A stretch of DNA of 49,450 bases. Origin: Akkermansiaceae bacterium. GTDB taxonomy: Bacteria > Verrucomicrobiota > Verrucomicrobiia > Verrucomicrobiales > Akkermansiaceae. The stretch covers positions 1 through 49,450 of the forward strand of contig JANYEC010000114.1 of assembly GCA_025363295.1 (NCBI GenBank), given 5' to 3'. This document shows positions 1-9,019 of the stretch, piece after piece (positions within the stretch are counted from its first letter, which is position 1; each line of letters opens with the position of its first letter). The position numbers were made by a program, and so were the translations under genes. Under the pieces are notes generated by a model that saw only the letters and a list, made by a program, of their open reading frames with translations, was not told the origin of the DNA and did no database searches.

Positions 1-55
1 TCTCCAGATATTCTTCTTTGCTTTGATGACTCATGATCCCAGATAGTGTTTTCAT

Positions 56-136
56 CCGGGTGTCATTCTTTCTGGCGCAACGACTAACTAAAGCGGATTC
101 AGCATCCGCACGCCGGTGTCATTCTACTTGGCGCAA
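56..136. repeat. Short direct repeat pair at the 3' end of the zinc-ribbon gene
   Basis: Two near-identical copies of about 24 bases lie at 56-80 and 113-136. Both share TGTCATTCT and TGGCGCAA and differ at a few central bases and by one inserted G. The second copy overlaps the last codons of the minus-strand gene ending at 99, and the first lies just past its stop codon. Read on the minus strand, both copies would encode APxRMTP, so the gene's tail seems to have been duplicated locally. I see no gene in bases 1-98. Confidence 0.6.
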
Positions 137-839
137 TGCGGGACTCCGTGAGTTTTCCTTTGTTTCCATGGGATTCCTTACCCTGGTGTTTTAGTACCTT
201 CCAAACCCCAAGAATCAATGCGATGGTGAGTGTTAAAAATAGCAGCGGTCCCAATAAGAGCATCGTCCCGCTTCTCCGACGCGGCGGGGGTGGTTGCAAG
301 ACTGGCGACTGGGTATTTCCGGAATTGAGTTTCGCCTCCGGCACTTGTTTGGCAAGAGACTCCCCGTTAGAGGACCGACTTGGCAATTGCCGTGGTTCAG
401 GCCTGAGAATTGCTGGAGACTGAGGCGACGCTGGAACCGGAGCGGGAGGGGTCGCGGCTACGGCTGCGTAGTCCGTGTATGGATCATGCTGAACAGGCTG
501 CTGAGCAATGGGCAAAGGCGCAGGACTCGGAACCGCTTGCGGGAGAGGCGATGGATAGACCGGCTGCTGTTGTGGGTAAGCGGGTTGGGCGGGTTGGGCC
601 GGTTGAACGTAAACCGGCGGCGGAGTCTGATAGCCAGGATGTTGTGCGGTGTATTCCGCCTGCGCCAACGGAACACTCGGTTGCACTGGAACTAAAGCCG
701 CTTGGACGGGTGCAGGGTACGGCGCTTGGATCAGCGCACGACACGATGGGCAAGGGCCCCTCACCCCGGCGAGACTTCCAGGCACCGTTAGTCTGGTATT
801 ACATGCCGGACAAAAGAAAGTGATTGAGTCATTTGCCAT
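99..839 (-). CDS. Zinc-ribbon, proline-rich single-pass membrane protein of unknown function
   Basis: The protein has 246 residues. Residues 10-33 hold two CxxC pairs (C10/C13 and C30/C33), as in small zinc ribbons. Residues about 35-190 are a low-complexity linker rich in Pro, Gln, Ala and Tyr. A basic stretch (RRR) leads into one transmembrane helix at about 192-215, followed by a charged tail. This is a soluble zinc-finger head on a flexible stalk with a C-terminal anchor. I recognise the architecture as common in Verrucomicrobia and Planctomycetes but know no function for it. It lies 99 bases downstream of lexA on the same strand, so it could be read through from the LexA-controlled promoter, though nothing proves this. 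The ATG at 839 is the first in frame. Confidence 0.75.
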   Translation of the reverse strand: MANDSITFFCPACNTRLTVPGSLAGVRGPCPSCRALIQAPYPAPVQAALVPVQPSVPLAQAEYTAQHPGYQTPPPVYVQPAQPAQPAYPQQQPVYPSPLPQAVPSPAPLPIAQQPVQHDPYTDYAAVAATPPAPVPASPQSPAILRPEPRQLPSRSSNGESLAKQVPEAKLNSGNTQSPVLQPPPPRRRSGTMLLLGPLLFLTLTIALILGVWKVLKHQGKESHGNKGKLTESRIAPSRMTPACGC

Positions 840-938
840 TGCTTCCTTCGCAAGCTAAGTGAAATGCGGCGGCTCGTCAATCATTCAGAAAAGTTAACTA
901 TTTTTAACTGATTTACCCAATCTGCGACATGCCGCCGA

Positions 939-1553
939 CTACGCCGCATTTCTCAGCAGCGCGATCAGAACTCCCTGGATGATTAACTCTCTAGCGGGTA
1001 TTAAATCAGGGAAATCAGGGTTTTCCGCCCGGAGAAAGGGCTTTCCTTTTTCGATGACGAAGCGCTTCAGAGTGGTTTCCCCGTCGATGAGGGCGGCCAC
1101 GATGTCGCCTTTGCGAGGTTCGCGGAATTCAAGAATCACAGTATCTCCACTGCAAATGTGGGCATCGATCATCGAGTCCCCGCGGACCTTGAGGGCGAAA
1201 GTGCGAGTGTGGCGCGGAATTCCAAGCGCTGTGATGTCAATTGAGATGCACCCTTGTTTTTCCTGCTCCACGTCTTGGGCCATGCCGGCAGCGATGCTCC
1301 CATAAATCGGAATGTCCAAAATCTCTCCGCGATCCAGCTCTTCCGGGAAAATCACAGCGCGTGCTTTGCCGCGAATCCGTTGAATCGCTCCTTTGCGCTC
1401 AAGGGCGCGCAAGTGGCTCATGGCGGCGGTTTGACTGGCAAATTTGAACGCATGCTGAATGTCGCGGGTCGATGGCATCAAGCCAGTCTCCCGTTGTTCC
1501 TTGCGCAGGTAGTCGAGAATTTCCTGTTGCCGATTGGTAAGTTCTGGATTCAT
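939..1553 (-). CDS. lexA: LexA SOS repressor
   Basis: LexA represses DNA-damage genes and cleaves itself when RecA is activated. The 204-residue protein has an N-terminal winged helix-turn-helix (about 1-68) and a C-terminal S24 peptidase domain. The self-cleavage site is Ala89-Gly90, in SIAAGM. The catalytic pair is Ser127 (RGDSM) and Lys163 (TTLKRF). I chose the ATG at 1553 because MNPELTNRQQ is the usual LexA start. The frame stays open to 1643, but those extra codons would run across the operator at 1569-1582. Autoregulation through that operator is very likely. The divergent neighbour is an MFS permease. Confidence 0.95.
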   Translation of the reverse strand: MNPELTNRQQEILDYLRKEQRETGLMPSTRDIQHAFKFASQTAAMSHLRALERKGAIQRIRGKARAVIFPEELDRGEILDIPIYGSIAAGMAQDVEQEKQGCISIDITALGIPRHTRTFALKVRGDSMIDAHICSGDTVILEFREPRKGDIVAALIDGETTLKRFVIEKGKPFLRAENPDFPDLIPARELIIQGVLIALLRNAA

Positions 1554-1568
1554 GATTTTTATGAACAG

Positions 1569-1582
1569 TGTTCTTAAGAACA
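1569..1582. promoter_or_regulatory. LexA operator (SOS box) of lexA
   Basis: A perfect 14-base palindrome, TGTTCTTAAGAACA, ends 15 bases before the lexA start codon. It fits the TGTTC-N4-GAACA motif described for Verrucomicrobia LexA, and differs from the E. coli CTGT-N8-ACAG and alphaproteobacterial GTTC-N7-GTTC motifs. Its position suits autorepression. I noticed no second copy of the motif in the window when scanning by eye. Confidence 0.85.
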
Positions 1583-1777
1583 AAGCGAAACTTCCCCGAA
1601 CGCGCAAGTGAAATATTTTCGGACAGGTGAGAAACCCTGTCACCGAGTCTCCGAATTCATGATCCGTAACAAAATGGATGCATTTTCAGCGGCCAGGTGA
1701 TGGAAGCAGAAGCACCGGTTCGCGACCGGTTCCATATCGAGCTGGCATTCTACGAGCGATGGGTCTAGCTGCCCCGC

Positions 1778-3016
1778 GTGCAGGGCGGACCAAAATCGGT
1801 TTTCAAATGGATGTGGATTGTCTTCTTTTTTCAGGGAATGACTCCAGGGTTTTGGCTGCCAGCGTTGACGAACATTTTTGCAGCGCGGGGATTGAGCGGG
1901 TGGGTGGCGCTCGTCTTCGTTGTTCCGCCGATTTGTGCGCTGATATCGCCACTGGTTGGAGGGGCTCTAGCGGATCAACGAGTGGCTGCAGACCGGCTTT
2001 ATGTTTGGTCCACGGTGATCGGAGCTGCTCTGTTGTTAGCAGCGTTCGCTTGTCTCGATGCCGGCTTGCATCCTTGGTATTTTGTGATTCTGCTAGGACT
2101 CTATTCGCTTTTCTCTGCGCCCGCATGGGGATTGCTGACGACTATCTCTCTAACACATTTGCCACAGGGCGAGCGGCAGTTTCCTTTAGTTAGATTGGGT
2201 GCCACTATCGGCTGGATGGTAGCGGGTGGGATGACAAGTTATCTGCTACATGCCGACGTGAGCCCGAAGGTGGGATACGCCTCGGCGGCAGCACGGTTGA
2301 TCGGCGGGCTGTGCGCTCTGATGCTGCCACAGACACCACCGTTAGGGAAGGGTTCATCGTGGCAAAGTCGGTTAGGCCTGGATGCGTTCCAGTTGATGAA
2401 ACAGCGGGATCATTGCGTGTTTTTCGTGGTAACGGCCTTGTTTTCCGTGCCGCTTTCTGCGTTTTATATGTATGCGCCGGAATTGCTCAAGGTGTTAGGT
2501 GATCATCGCTCGACGGCGACAATGACGATCGCGCAGGCTTCCGAAGTCGCGGCGATGTTTCTTGTGGGCCGGGTGATGCTGCGCTTCCGGGTAAAAACCG
2601 TATTGCTGTGGGCGCTGGGTCTATCCGCAGTGCGCTTTGGAATGAGTGCCTATGCCGGGAGCAGCGGTTTGATATCATGGCATATCGCAGGGATTGCCCT
2701 GCACGGAATGTGTTACACCTTTTATTTTATCACGGCGCAAGTGTTCTTGGATCGGAGGGTGGACCCGGGATTGAAAGGACAAGCGCAGGGTCTGCTTGCT
2801 CTCGTGTCCGGGGGGCTCGGCCCGTTAGTCGGCGCGCTGATTTGCGGGTGGCTGCGAAACCATTACGTGACTGCCGATGGCCGGGGATGGATGGAATTTT
2901 GGACCGTCCTCTCAGCGATGATCGGAGTGTGCTTCGCGATCTTCCTTTTTTGCTACAAGGGCTTGGGCAGAGGAGGGGAAAGTGCTGAAGCAAATTCGCC
3001 TCCTGCTCAGCTCTAA
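1778..3016 (+). CDS. MFS permease of the nucleoside:H+ symporter (NUP) type
   Basis: This 412-residue, very hydrophobic protein has about twelve predicted transmembrane helices and no signal peptide. It resembles the NupG/XapB/YegT group of nucleoside-proton symporters, including the conserved stretch around LGDHRSTATMTIAQASEV in the second half. It should sit in the inner membrane and import nucleosides or related solutes, but the substrate cannot be read from sequence. The start given is GTG at 1778; an in-frame ATG at 1811 (MWIVFFFQG) is equally plausible, and neither has a clear ribosome binding site. The gene is divergent from lexA and overlaps the convergent gene ending at 3013 by four bases. 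Confidence 0.8.
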   Translation: MQGGPKSVFKWMWIVFFFQGMTPGFWLPALTNIFAARGLSGWVALVFVVPPICALISPLVGGALADQRVAADRLYVWSTVIGAALLLAAFACLDAGLHPWYFVILLGLYSLFSAPAWGLLTTISLTHLPQGERQFPLVRLGATIGWMVAGGMTSYLLHADVSPKVGYASAAARLIGGLCALMLPQTPPLGKGSSWQSRLGLDAFQLMKQRDHCVFFVVTALFSVPLSAFYMYAPELLKVLGDHRSTATMTIAQASEVAAMFLVGRVMLRFRVKTVLLWALGLSAVRFGMSAYAGSSGLISWHIAGIALHGMCYTFYFITAQVFLDRRVDPGLKGQAQGLLALVSGGLGPLVGALICGWLRNHYVTADGRGWMEFWTVLSAMIGVCFAIFLFCYKGLGRGGESAEANSPPAQL

Positions 3017-3564
3017 CGTGCGTAAACTCCGCAGCGGGCGACGACGGCACATGGCCCACCGGTGATGCCCACGGGTGGAATTGTTAGGTCGATTTTGGTG
3101 CCGTTCACCTTGAGACACGCATGTCCGGCGGCAGCTTCCAGTCCCTGCTGATAGAAAGGGGACATGGTGCTTGGTTCACGCTGGATCATCGTTTGGTCCG
3201 CAAAATTGGAAAGGTGGGATTCGAAGATGAAACCAGGAATTTCCACGCGGGCAGTCGCTTGTTCGTCGGAAATTTCAATGAGGATCTGACCGATGATGGA
3301 CGGCGCATTTTCAAAGGGGGTGCCGGCGAAAATGTGTTTGCCGAAATATCCCGCCACTTCCGGATTGCTACTCACAAAACCAAACGCAAGTGGCGGGGCT
3401 GCTGGGTCTGGCTGCCAAAAAAGCATCCCACCAGGTGCTGATCCGACCGGAGTGTGAACCATGCGTGCCACATGGACGATCACGTTTGGCATTTCAAGTT
3501 CCTCGCTCGTTTTTGCAATGAGATCCACGCCACCTTCCCAAGACATCCACTTTTCAATAGTCAT
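3013..3564 (-). CDS. Conserved hypothetical protein downstream of pdxA
   Basis: The 183-residue soluble protein has no signal peptide, membrane segment or motif I recognise. It is rich in beta-type segments and contains a Gly/Pro-rich stretch (TPVGSAPGGMLFWQPDP). It starts 30 bases after the pdxA stop on the same strand, so the two probably share a transcript. Its 3' end overlaps the convergent permease gene by four bases. I assign no function. Confidence 0.7.
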   Translation of the reverse strand: MTIEKWMSWEGGVDLIAKTSEELEMPNVIVHVARMVHTPVGSAPGGMLFWQPDPAAPPLAFGFVSSNPEVAGYFGKHIFAGTPFENAPSIIGQILIEISDEQATARVEIPGFIFESHLSNFADQTMIQREPSTMSPFYQQGLEAAAGHACLKVNGTKIDLTIPPVGITGGPCAVVARCGVYAR

Positions 3565-3594
3565 TGGTTGATGTTAGGTGCTCAGGCGTCCGGG

Positions 3595-4449
3595 TCAAGC
3601 AAGTTCACAAGCCAGACGGATCGCCGCGATCATGGATGAGGGGTTGGCCAAATTTTTTCCTGCAATCGAATACGCCGTTCCGTGATCCGGACTGGTGCGG
3701 GGCCTCGGCAAACCCAGGGTGACGTTTACCGCGGTATCAAAATCTAACAATTTCAATGGAATCAATCCTTGGTCGTGGTACATCGCCAGGACCGCATCGA
3801 AGTGGCCTAGTGCGGCCTCGCGGAAGATTGCATCTGGCACGGCGGGACCGGTGAAAACCCCTGTTCCGCTTAAATTGAGCTCCCGAATCGCCGGAAGGAT
3901 GATACGGGATTCTTCATCGCCGAAAGCACCATTTTCGCCCGCGTGGGGATTAAGTCCGGCCACGGCAATGCGCGGTTCCCTCTTCCCGCGACGTTTCAAA
4001 AAATTAGCGGTTAGAAGACCAATTCGCACGATGCGTTCCTGCGTCAACAACTTAGGAATCATCGCGAGAGGCTCGTGAATGGTTGCCAGTCCTACACTTA
4101 ACGTCCCACCAGTGAGCAGCATTCCATAGTCTTCAATGCCGAACACATGCGCAAAAAATTCGGTTTGCCCGGGGAAGGGAAAGCCAAGTGATTGAAGACC
4201 TTCTTTGGAGACAGGCCCGGTGACGACGGCATCGGCGCGGCCGCTTTTTAATTGAGCCACTGCTTCATCAAGCGCTGAAAGGGCGGCAGCGGCAGAGTGG
4301 GCGTTGGGTTTTCCGGGAACTCCGGCGCGGCGGTCGCCCAACACTTCAATTTCAAAGCCAGCTGGAATTTCCCCCGAAGCCAAAGCGAGATCGACGACTT
4401 CCGGACCAACCCCTGCCGGGTCCCCCAAGGTGATTACAACGCGTGGCAT
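3595..4449 (-). CDS. pdxA: 4-hydroxythreonine-4-phosphate dehydrogenase PdxA (short form)
   Basis: PdxA oxidises 4-phosphohydroxy-L-threonine in the DXP-dependent pathway to pyridoxal phosphate. The three metal-binding histidines map to H125 (TIHEPL), H169 (GLNPHAGE) and H225 (MYHDQGL). The family motifs GDPAGVGPE, GQTEFF and SPDHGTAYSIAGK are intact. At 284 residues it is about 45 shorter than E. coli PdxA (329). The missing part lies between the first strand and the VVTGPVSK motif, where a surface region is shortened. The ATG at 4449 (MPRVVIT) is the natural start; the frame continues upstream without a family match. It is divergent from the protease gene at 4598. Confidence 0.93.
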   Translation of the reverse strand: MPRVVITLGDPAGVGPEVVDLALASGEIPAGFEIEVLGDRRAGVPGKPNAHSAAAALSALDEAVAQLKSGRADAVVTGPVSKEGLQSLGFPFPGQTEFFAHVFGIEDYGMLLTGGTLSVGLATIHEPLAMIPKLLTQERIVRIGLLTANFLKRRGKREPRIAVAGLNPHAGENGAFGDEESRIILPAIRELNLSGTGVFTGPAVPDAIFREAALGHFDAVLAMYHDQGLIPLKLLDFDTAVNVTLGLPRPRTSPDHGTAYSIAGKNLANPSSMIAAIRLACELA

Positions 4450-4597
4450 GGAGGCAGCATCACTGGAACTTACCTTCCTGCCAAGCGAGGAAACTCGCGT
4501 GGGCAAATGGGGCCACCGTCGCATCACTGCATGCGTTTCTGGGCTTGGAACTTGCTGAATCCGCAGGCACCATGGCGGCCGTCACCCACCTTTATTA

Positions 4598-6118
4598 ATG
4601 AATCGCGCTTTCCGTCGTTTGCTAACTCTTGTAGTCGTTTTTGTTGCCGCTTTTGTAGCAGTCGCCGCCCTGCGAACGTGGCGTGCAGGTGGGGATTTGC
4701 GGAGCCTGATCCCCGGACTTTCAAAAAAATCAGGGGAATTTCGCCCCGAAGCATTCACCCTGCCGGACAAGGCGCCGCTGGCCCTCGGCGACGTGGAATT
4801 ACTTTCACGGCTCAATAGCGAGTATGCCCGGTTGACGGAAGCGGTGGTGCCATCCGTGGTGAGCATCGACACTGCGGGCATCCGTACCGAAAGATTGTTA
4901 GACGACTGGGGGAGGACGCGGGTGCGAAATTATCCGACACAAGGACAAGGCTCTGGGGTGATCGTGACCAGCGAAGGGCATATCATGACCAACCATCACG
5001 TCATTGCCGGACAGCAGCAAATCCAAGTGACCCTTCACGGAGGAAAAACCTACGGCGCGCATCTCATCGGGGAAGATACTCTGCTCGATATCGCAGTGTT
5101 AAAAATCGATGCGAATGAAACATTTGTCCCTTTAAAATTGGGCGACTCTCAACAAGCTCAGGTAGGTCAGTTAGTATTTGCCGTCGGCAATCCATTCGGT
5201 CTTGGGGAGACGGTGACGCAGGGCATTATTTCCGCCAAAGAGCGTTCGCTTTCTGACAATCAACGGGATCTTTTCCAGACCGATGCTGCGATCAATCCGG
5301 GAAATTCGGGTGGCCCGCTGGTGAACTTACGCGGCGAAATTATCGGCATCAACGTCGCCATTTTTTCCCAAGATAAGGAAAATCCAGGCTTCCAAGGGGT
5401 GGGCTTTTCAATTCCTTCTAACGATGTGAAAGACGCGCTTTTTCAAATCCTCGAACGCGGCAGACCAGTTAGAGGATTCTTAGGAGTGCAGATGCGCGAT
5501 CTCGATCCCGCCGTCCGGAATGCATTAGGCTATCAGGAAAAGGCAGGTGCCGCCGTGCTCGGGGTGTCCCCCGGATCGCCCGCACAGGCGGCCGGGCTCC
5601 AGCCGTGGGACGTCGTCCGCTCGGTGAATGGAGAGCTGATTACGGCATCATCCCAACTTTTCACAATCGTCCAGCGCACCCATATCGGAGACGTGATTAT
5701 GCTCGATGTTTGGCGGAAAGGTGAGGTGGTGAAACTCAAAGCCACCATCACTGAAAGTAATGTATCTAGCACCCCGGCGACTCAAGCGGCTGCCACTCCG
5801 GGGCTGCAGGGTCGCACGCGCGATCCCGATGCCATTTTGCAGGCGCTGGGCATCGAAGTCCGCGATCTTTCCGTGCCCGAGCGCATGCGGGGATTTCGCG
5901 GGGTGGTAGTGACGGGGCTGGGTGAGCACGCATTGGCGGGCGATTTGGTGAAGCTGGGGGACCTCATTTTGGCGGTTAATAATTCGCGGATCGGCAGTGC
6001 CAGTGAGTTTTTTCTCAATCTGGCAGCATCTGCCGCGGTGCAGGACACCACGCTCAGCCTCATTCGTGAAGGCAAGGCGATGCGTGTGAATTTACCGGCA
6101 TTACCGCGTCAGGATTGA
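4598..6118 (+). CDS. HtrA/DegP-family periplasmic serine protease with two PDZ domains
   Basis: The 506-residue protein begins with an N-terminal hydrophobic segment (about 8-25) that acts as signal or membrane anchor. A trypsin-like S1C domain follows with catalytic triad H134 (TNHHV), D164 (LLDIAVL) and S237 (NPGNSGGP). Two PDZ domains lie at about 290-385 and 415-505, giving the DegP/DegQ layout. It should degrade or chaperone misfolded envelope proteins. The ATG at 4598 follows CCTTTATTA with no Shine-Dalgarno sequence. It heads a same-strand series of six envelope and efflux genes, though the 54-base gap to the next leaves co-transcription unproven. Confidence 0.93.
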   Translation: MNRAFRRLLTLVVVFVAAFVAVAALRTWRAGGDLRSLIPGLSKKSGEFRPEAFTLPDKAPLALGDVELLSRLNSEYARLTEAVVPSVVSIDTAGIRTERLLDDWGRTRVRNYPTQGQGSGVIVTSEGHIMTNHHVIAGQQQIQVTLHGGKTYGAHLIGEDTLLDIAVLKIDANETFVPLKLGDSQQAQVGQLVFAVGNPFGLGETVTQGIISAKERSLSDNQRDLFQTDAAINPGNSGGPLVNLRGEIIGINVAIFSQDKENPGFQGVGFSIPSNDVKDALFQILERGRPVRGFLGVQMRDLDPAVRNALGYQEKAGAAVLGVSPGSPAQAAGLQPWDVVRSVNGELITASSQLFTIVQRTHIGDVIMLDVWRKGEVVKLKATITESNVSSTPATQAAATPGLQGRTRDPDAILQALGIEVRDLSVPERMRGFRGVVVTGLGEHALAGDLVKLGDLILAVNNSRIGSASEFFLNLAASAAVQDTTLSLIREGKAMRVNLPALPRQD

Positions 6119-6172
6119 TTCTTAAAAACGGTGAAATTTTCGTCGCCCACCCCGCGTATATTCCCCTCTTCC

Positions 6173-7486
6173 ATGCAGCGTTCTAAACTCCCCTACTTTT
6201 TTCTCGGCCTCGCCGCCTTGATCGCGTTGGCGGCGGTGGTCATGCTAGTCATGGGCATAGGCGTGCGCCCAAAGCCTCAGCCGCCTACCACAGCGCCTGT
6301 TGTCTCCAAGTTACCCCCGCCTAACATAGGGGCTTTGCCGAACACCGGTGTGCCAGTAGACCCCGCCGTCGCGCTCAAGGATTTGGGAGTCGGCTACTCG
6401 ACGGTCGATCCTGCTGAGCTCGTGGCGCAGATTGGCAAGGCGCTGGAAGCCGGCGATCTCGCAAAAATGGGCCGCTTGATCGGAAAAGACGCGCTGGACC
6501 CGACGAGCATCGAGCGTCTCAAAGCCCTTTCATCTAACGATTTAAAAATCCGCCAACCCGATGGAGTGCGCGAAGTCGGTGAAATCGAACTCAACTTGCG
6601 CACTCGCTGGGCACTTGAGCTTCTTGGCCAGGAGCCGGGCCGCAATCAAATTTTCTTCGATCTTCGCCGCGACAACGGTAAATGGTTAGTCGAGAAAATC
6701 GTGTTTCCCCCAGCTCCCGGAGGGGCGATCCCAAAAGCGGTTTTTGCCGATTCGTTAGGCGTGGCGGACACTTTCTGCCAGGCCGTGCTCAAGCAGGACT
6801 TCGAGTTGGCACGGGGCTTCGTCGATCCCTCGAAAGTTTCCGATGCCAAGATCGCCGGGCTTTGCATTCTTTTTGAAGAAGGTGGATACAGGCTGCGGAA
6901 ATCAAAGCCCCTACGAGCGATGTTCCAGCGCCCGGACACCGCCGGCTATCTCGCCAATGTGGAATCTACTGACGGGTCCCAAAGCGCGCAGTTTGCGATG
7001 ACCATGAGCCAATCGTCCGCTGCATCTAACTGGCTGGTGTCTGAAATCAATTTAAACCAGCTTCTCGCCGATTATGCCCGCCGAGTGGCGGGTGGCGACC
7101 TCTACTATTCGCCGCTAGTGAAAAACCCCGCAGGTGGCGATACGCTGGCTCTTTATTTCGAATTTGATGAAGATGTAATGAATCCGCGCACCCGGCGTCA
7201 GTTAGAAATTGTTACGATGATTCTCCGCTCCGATCCGGGCAAGAAGATCACGCTCAGCGGCCACACCGATGCTCTCGGATCAAAGGACTACAATGATAGC
7301 CTTTCGTCGCGCCGTGCGGACGTGGTGCGGGATTATCTCATCAAGGCGGGTGTCGCATTCAGCCAGATCGTGACCGTGGCGAAAGGCGACAGCCAACCCC
7401 GCCGCCCTAACGTGACAGAAACTGGCGGCGACAATCCCGAAGGCCGCCGCGCAAACCGCCGCACTGAAATCTATCTGGATTTTTAA
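6173..7486 (+). CDS. OmpA-domain envelope protein with an NTF2-like front part
   Basis: The 437-residue protein has an N-terminal membrane anchor or signal (about 8-32). Two repeated alpha/beta segments of about 110 residues follow (WALELLG... DNGKWLVEKIVF, then FCQAVLKQDFELARGFVDP... NWLVSEI), which look like NTF2-like folds. The last 110 residues are an OmpA peptidoglycan-binding domain (FEFDEDVMNP, LSGHTDALGSKDYNDSLSSR, RRANRRTEIY). It probably ties the envelope to peptidoglycan. I chose the ATG at 6173; an in-frame GTG at 6131 is possible. The leader before 6173 is pyrimidine-rich without a Shine-Dalgarno sequence. Its stop codon is 98 bases before the efflux lipoprotein gene. Confidence 0.85.
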   Translation: MQRSKLPYFFLGLAALIALAAVVMLVMGIGVRPKPQPPTTAPVVSKLPPPNIGALPNTGVPVDPAVALKDLGVGYSTVDPAELVAQIGKALEAGDLAKMGRLIGKDALDPTSIERLKALSSNDLKIRQPDGVREVGEIELNLRTRWALELLGQEPGRNQIFFDLRRDNGKWLVEKIVFPPAPGGAIPKAVFADSLGVADTFCQAVLKQDFELARGFVDPSKVSDAKIAGLCILFEEGGYRLRKSKPLRAMFQRPDTAGYLANVESTDGSQSAQFAMTMSQSSAASNWLVSEINLNQLLADYARRVAGGDLYYSPLVKNPAGGDTLALYFEFDEDVMNPRTRRQLEIVTMILRSDPGKKITLSGHTDALGSKDYNDSLSSRRADVVRDYLIKAGVAFSQIVTVAKGDSQPRRPNVTETGGDNPEGRRANRRTEIYLDF

Positions 7487-7584
7487 TGATGGCCCTTACC
7501 GCCTTTCAGCGTAAGAATTTTAAAGTTCACTTCGCTGCATCTTTTTCGAAGCTTTCACCCGATACGCTAGTATTAAGGGCAGCA

Positions 7585-8991
7585 ATGAGCGCCGCACGTC
7601 TTTTCCTCTATGTTGGCTCGGCGCTTTTTGGATTAAGTGCTTGTGTCGGGCCCGCTTCGTTCAGTCAGCAGAAAATGGTGCTGCCCAGTGACTGGAAGGC
7701 AGCGGGAGGTTTCCCGGTGGCCTCTTCATCCCGCGAGCTCTCTCGCTGGTGGACTCGCTTTAATGATCCGATGCTGTCGAGAGTAATCACCGATGCGCTC
7801 CAAGCCAGCCCGGACATCGCCTCGGCTTCCGCCCGAATCAAGGAATCCCGCGCACGCCGCGAAGCGGAGAATGCCTCGCTGTTCCCCTCGCTCGGCGGCG
7901 CCGCATCATCGGCCTACCGGGCCAATCAAACCGACAAGGTTGGGACCATTGAGAGCACCTCTTACTCCGCTGGACTCAATGCCTCATGGGAAGTTGATCT
8001 TTTCGGAAAACGCCGTAGCGCGGTGGAAGCTGCTTCTGCCAATTTGGGAGCGACTGTGGAAAATTTTCACTCAGTGCAAGCCTCGCTGGCATCGGAAATT
8101 GCCATCGCCTACACCAGTCTCCGTTCTAACGAAGCGGCAATGGTCGTGCTCTTGCGCAATGTGAAAACTCGCGAGGAAACTTCGCAACTCGCCAGTTGGC
8201 GCACCCAGGCAGGTGAGGCCGACGCGCTCGAATCCAGCCAAGCACTCAGCAGCCTCGAACAAGCTCGTGCTGGCATCCCCTCTCTGGAACAGAATATTTC
8301 TCGATCCCTCAATCTCCTCTCTCTTCTATCAGGAAAGAATCCTGGGACCCTAGATGCTGCTCTCCATGCCGGAAATAAAGGGATTCCGAATCCTCCACGC
8401 AGCCTCGCCGTCGGGATTCCCGCTGACACTATCCGCCAGCGGCCCGACGTGCGCATCGCAGGCTATCAGCTCCTCGCTGCAGCTGCGAACACCCGTGCCG
8501 TCGATGCCGAGCGCTATCCCTCACTTAATCTATCAGGAACACTTGGTTTGAACTCTTTGAGCACCGGCAAGTTGTTCAATCCGCAAACATCCACCGCCGG
8601 GCTCGCCGCTGGAATCACCAGCCCGATCTTCGATGCTGGTCGCATTCGTGCGAACATCGCTGCCCAAAGCGCCATCGAAGAGCAGTCCTTTCAAGGTTAC
8701 CGCTCCACGGTGCTTACCGCTCTATCGGAAACGGAAGACGCGCTCGTTGCCTGCCGCCTCACCGCGGAGCGTCTTGATATATTAGAGAAAGCGACCACAG
8801 CGGCGCGCGAGGCGGACTTGATCGCTAGACAACGCTATAAGACCGGGGAGATCGATTTTCTATCCGTTCTCGATGCTCAACGATCACTGTTAGGTCTCGA
8901 GTCAAACCTCTTCACCACACGCGCCGACCGCACGAACGCCTATATCCAGCTCTACAAGGCCCTCGGCGGGGGCTGGTCGGCTGGGATTTGA
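7585..8991 (+). CDS. Outer membrane efflux lipoprotein of the OprM/NodT type
   Basis: The 468-residue protein belongs to the TolC/OprM family. Its lipoprotein signal ends in LSAC (Cys20). Two repeats of the outer-membrane-factor fold follow, with the family stretches RWWTRFNDPMLSRVI, WEVDLFGKRRSAVE and FDAGRIRANIAAQ. It forms the trimeric exit duct of a tripartite pump. The ATG at 7585 has AAGGG five bases upstream, one of the few good ribosome binding sites here; the frame is open to 7486. The adaptor, ATPase and permease genes follow directly, giving a complete MacAB-type exporter. Confidence 0.92.
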   Translation: MSAARLFLYVGSALFGLSACVGPASFSQQKMVLPSDWKAAGGFPVASSSRELSRWWTRFNDPMLSRVITDALQASPDIASASARIKESRARREAENASLFPSLGGAASSAYRANQTDKVGTIESTSYSAGLNASWEVDLFGKRRSAVEAASANLGATVENFHSVQASLASEIAIAYTSLRSNEAAMVVLLRNVKTREETSQLASWRTQAGEADALESSQALSSLEQARAGIPSLEQNISRSLNLLSLLSGKNPGTLDAALHAGNKGIPNPPRSLAVGIPADTIRQRPDVRIAGYQLLAAAANTRAVDAERYPSLNLSGTLGLNSLSTGKLFNPQTSTAGLAAGITSPIFDAGRIRANIAAQSAIEEQSFQGYRSTVLTALSETEDALVACRLTAERLDILEKATTAAREADLIARQRYKTGEIDFLSVLDAQRSLLGLESNLFTTRADRTNAYIQLYKALGGGWSAGI

Positions 8992-9019
8992 AATCGTTTT
9001 CCCAATTGTTCTATTTTTC

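Noticed and set aside
1622..1641. Hairpin GACAGG...CCTGTC as a possible riboswitch or attenuator upstream of lexA
   Set aside because: It is a single six-pair stem without conserved loop motifs; it fits no riboswitch class I know and may be chance.
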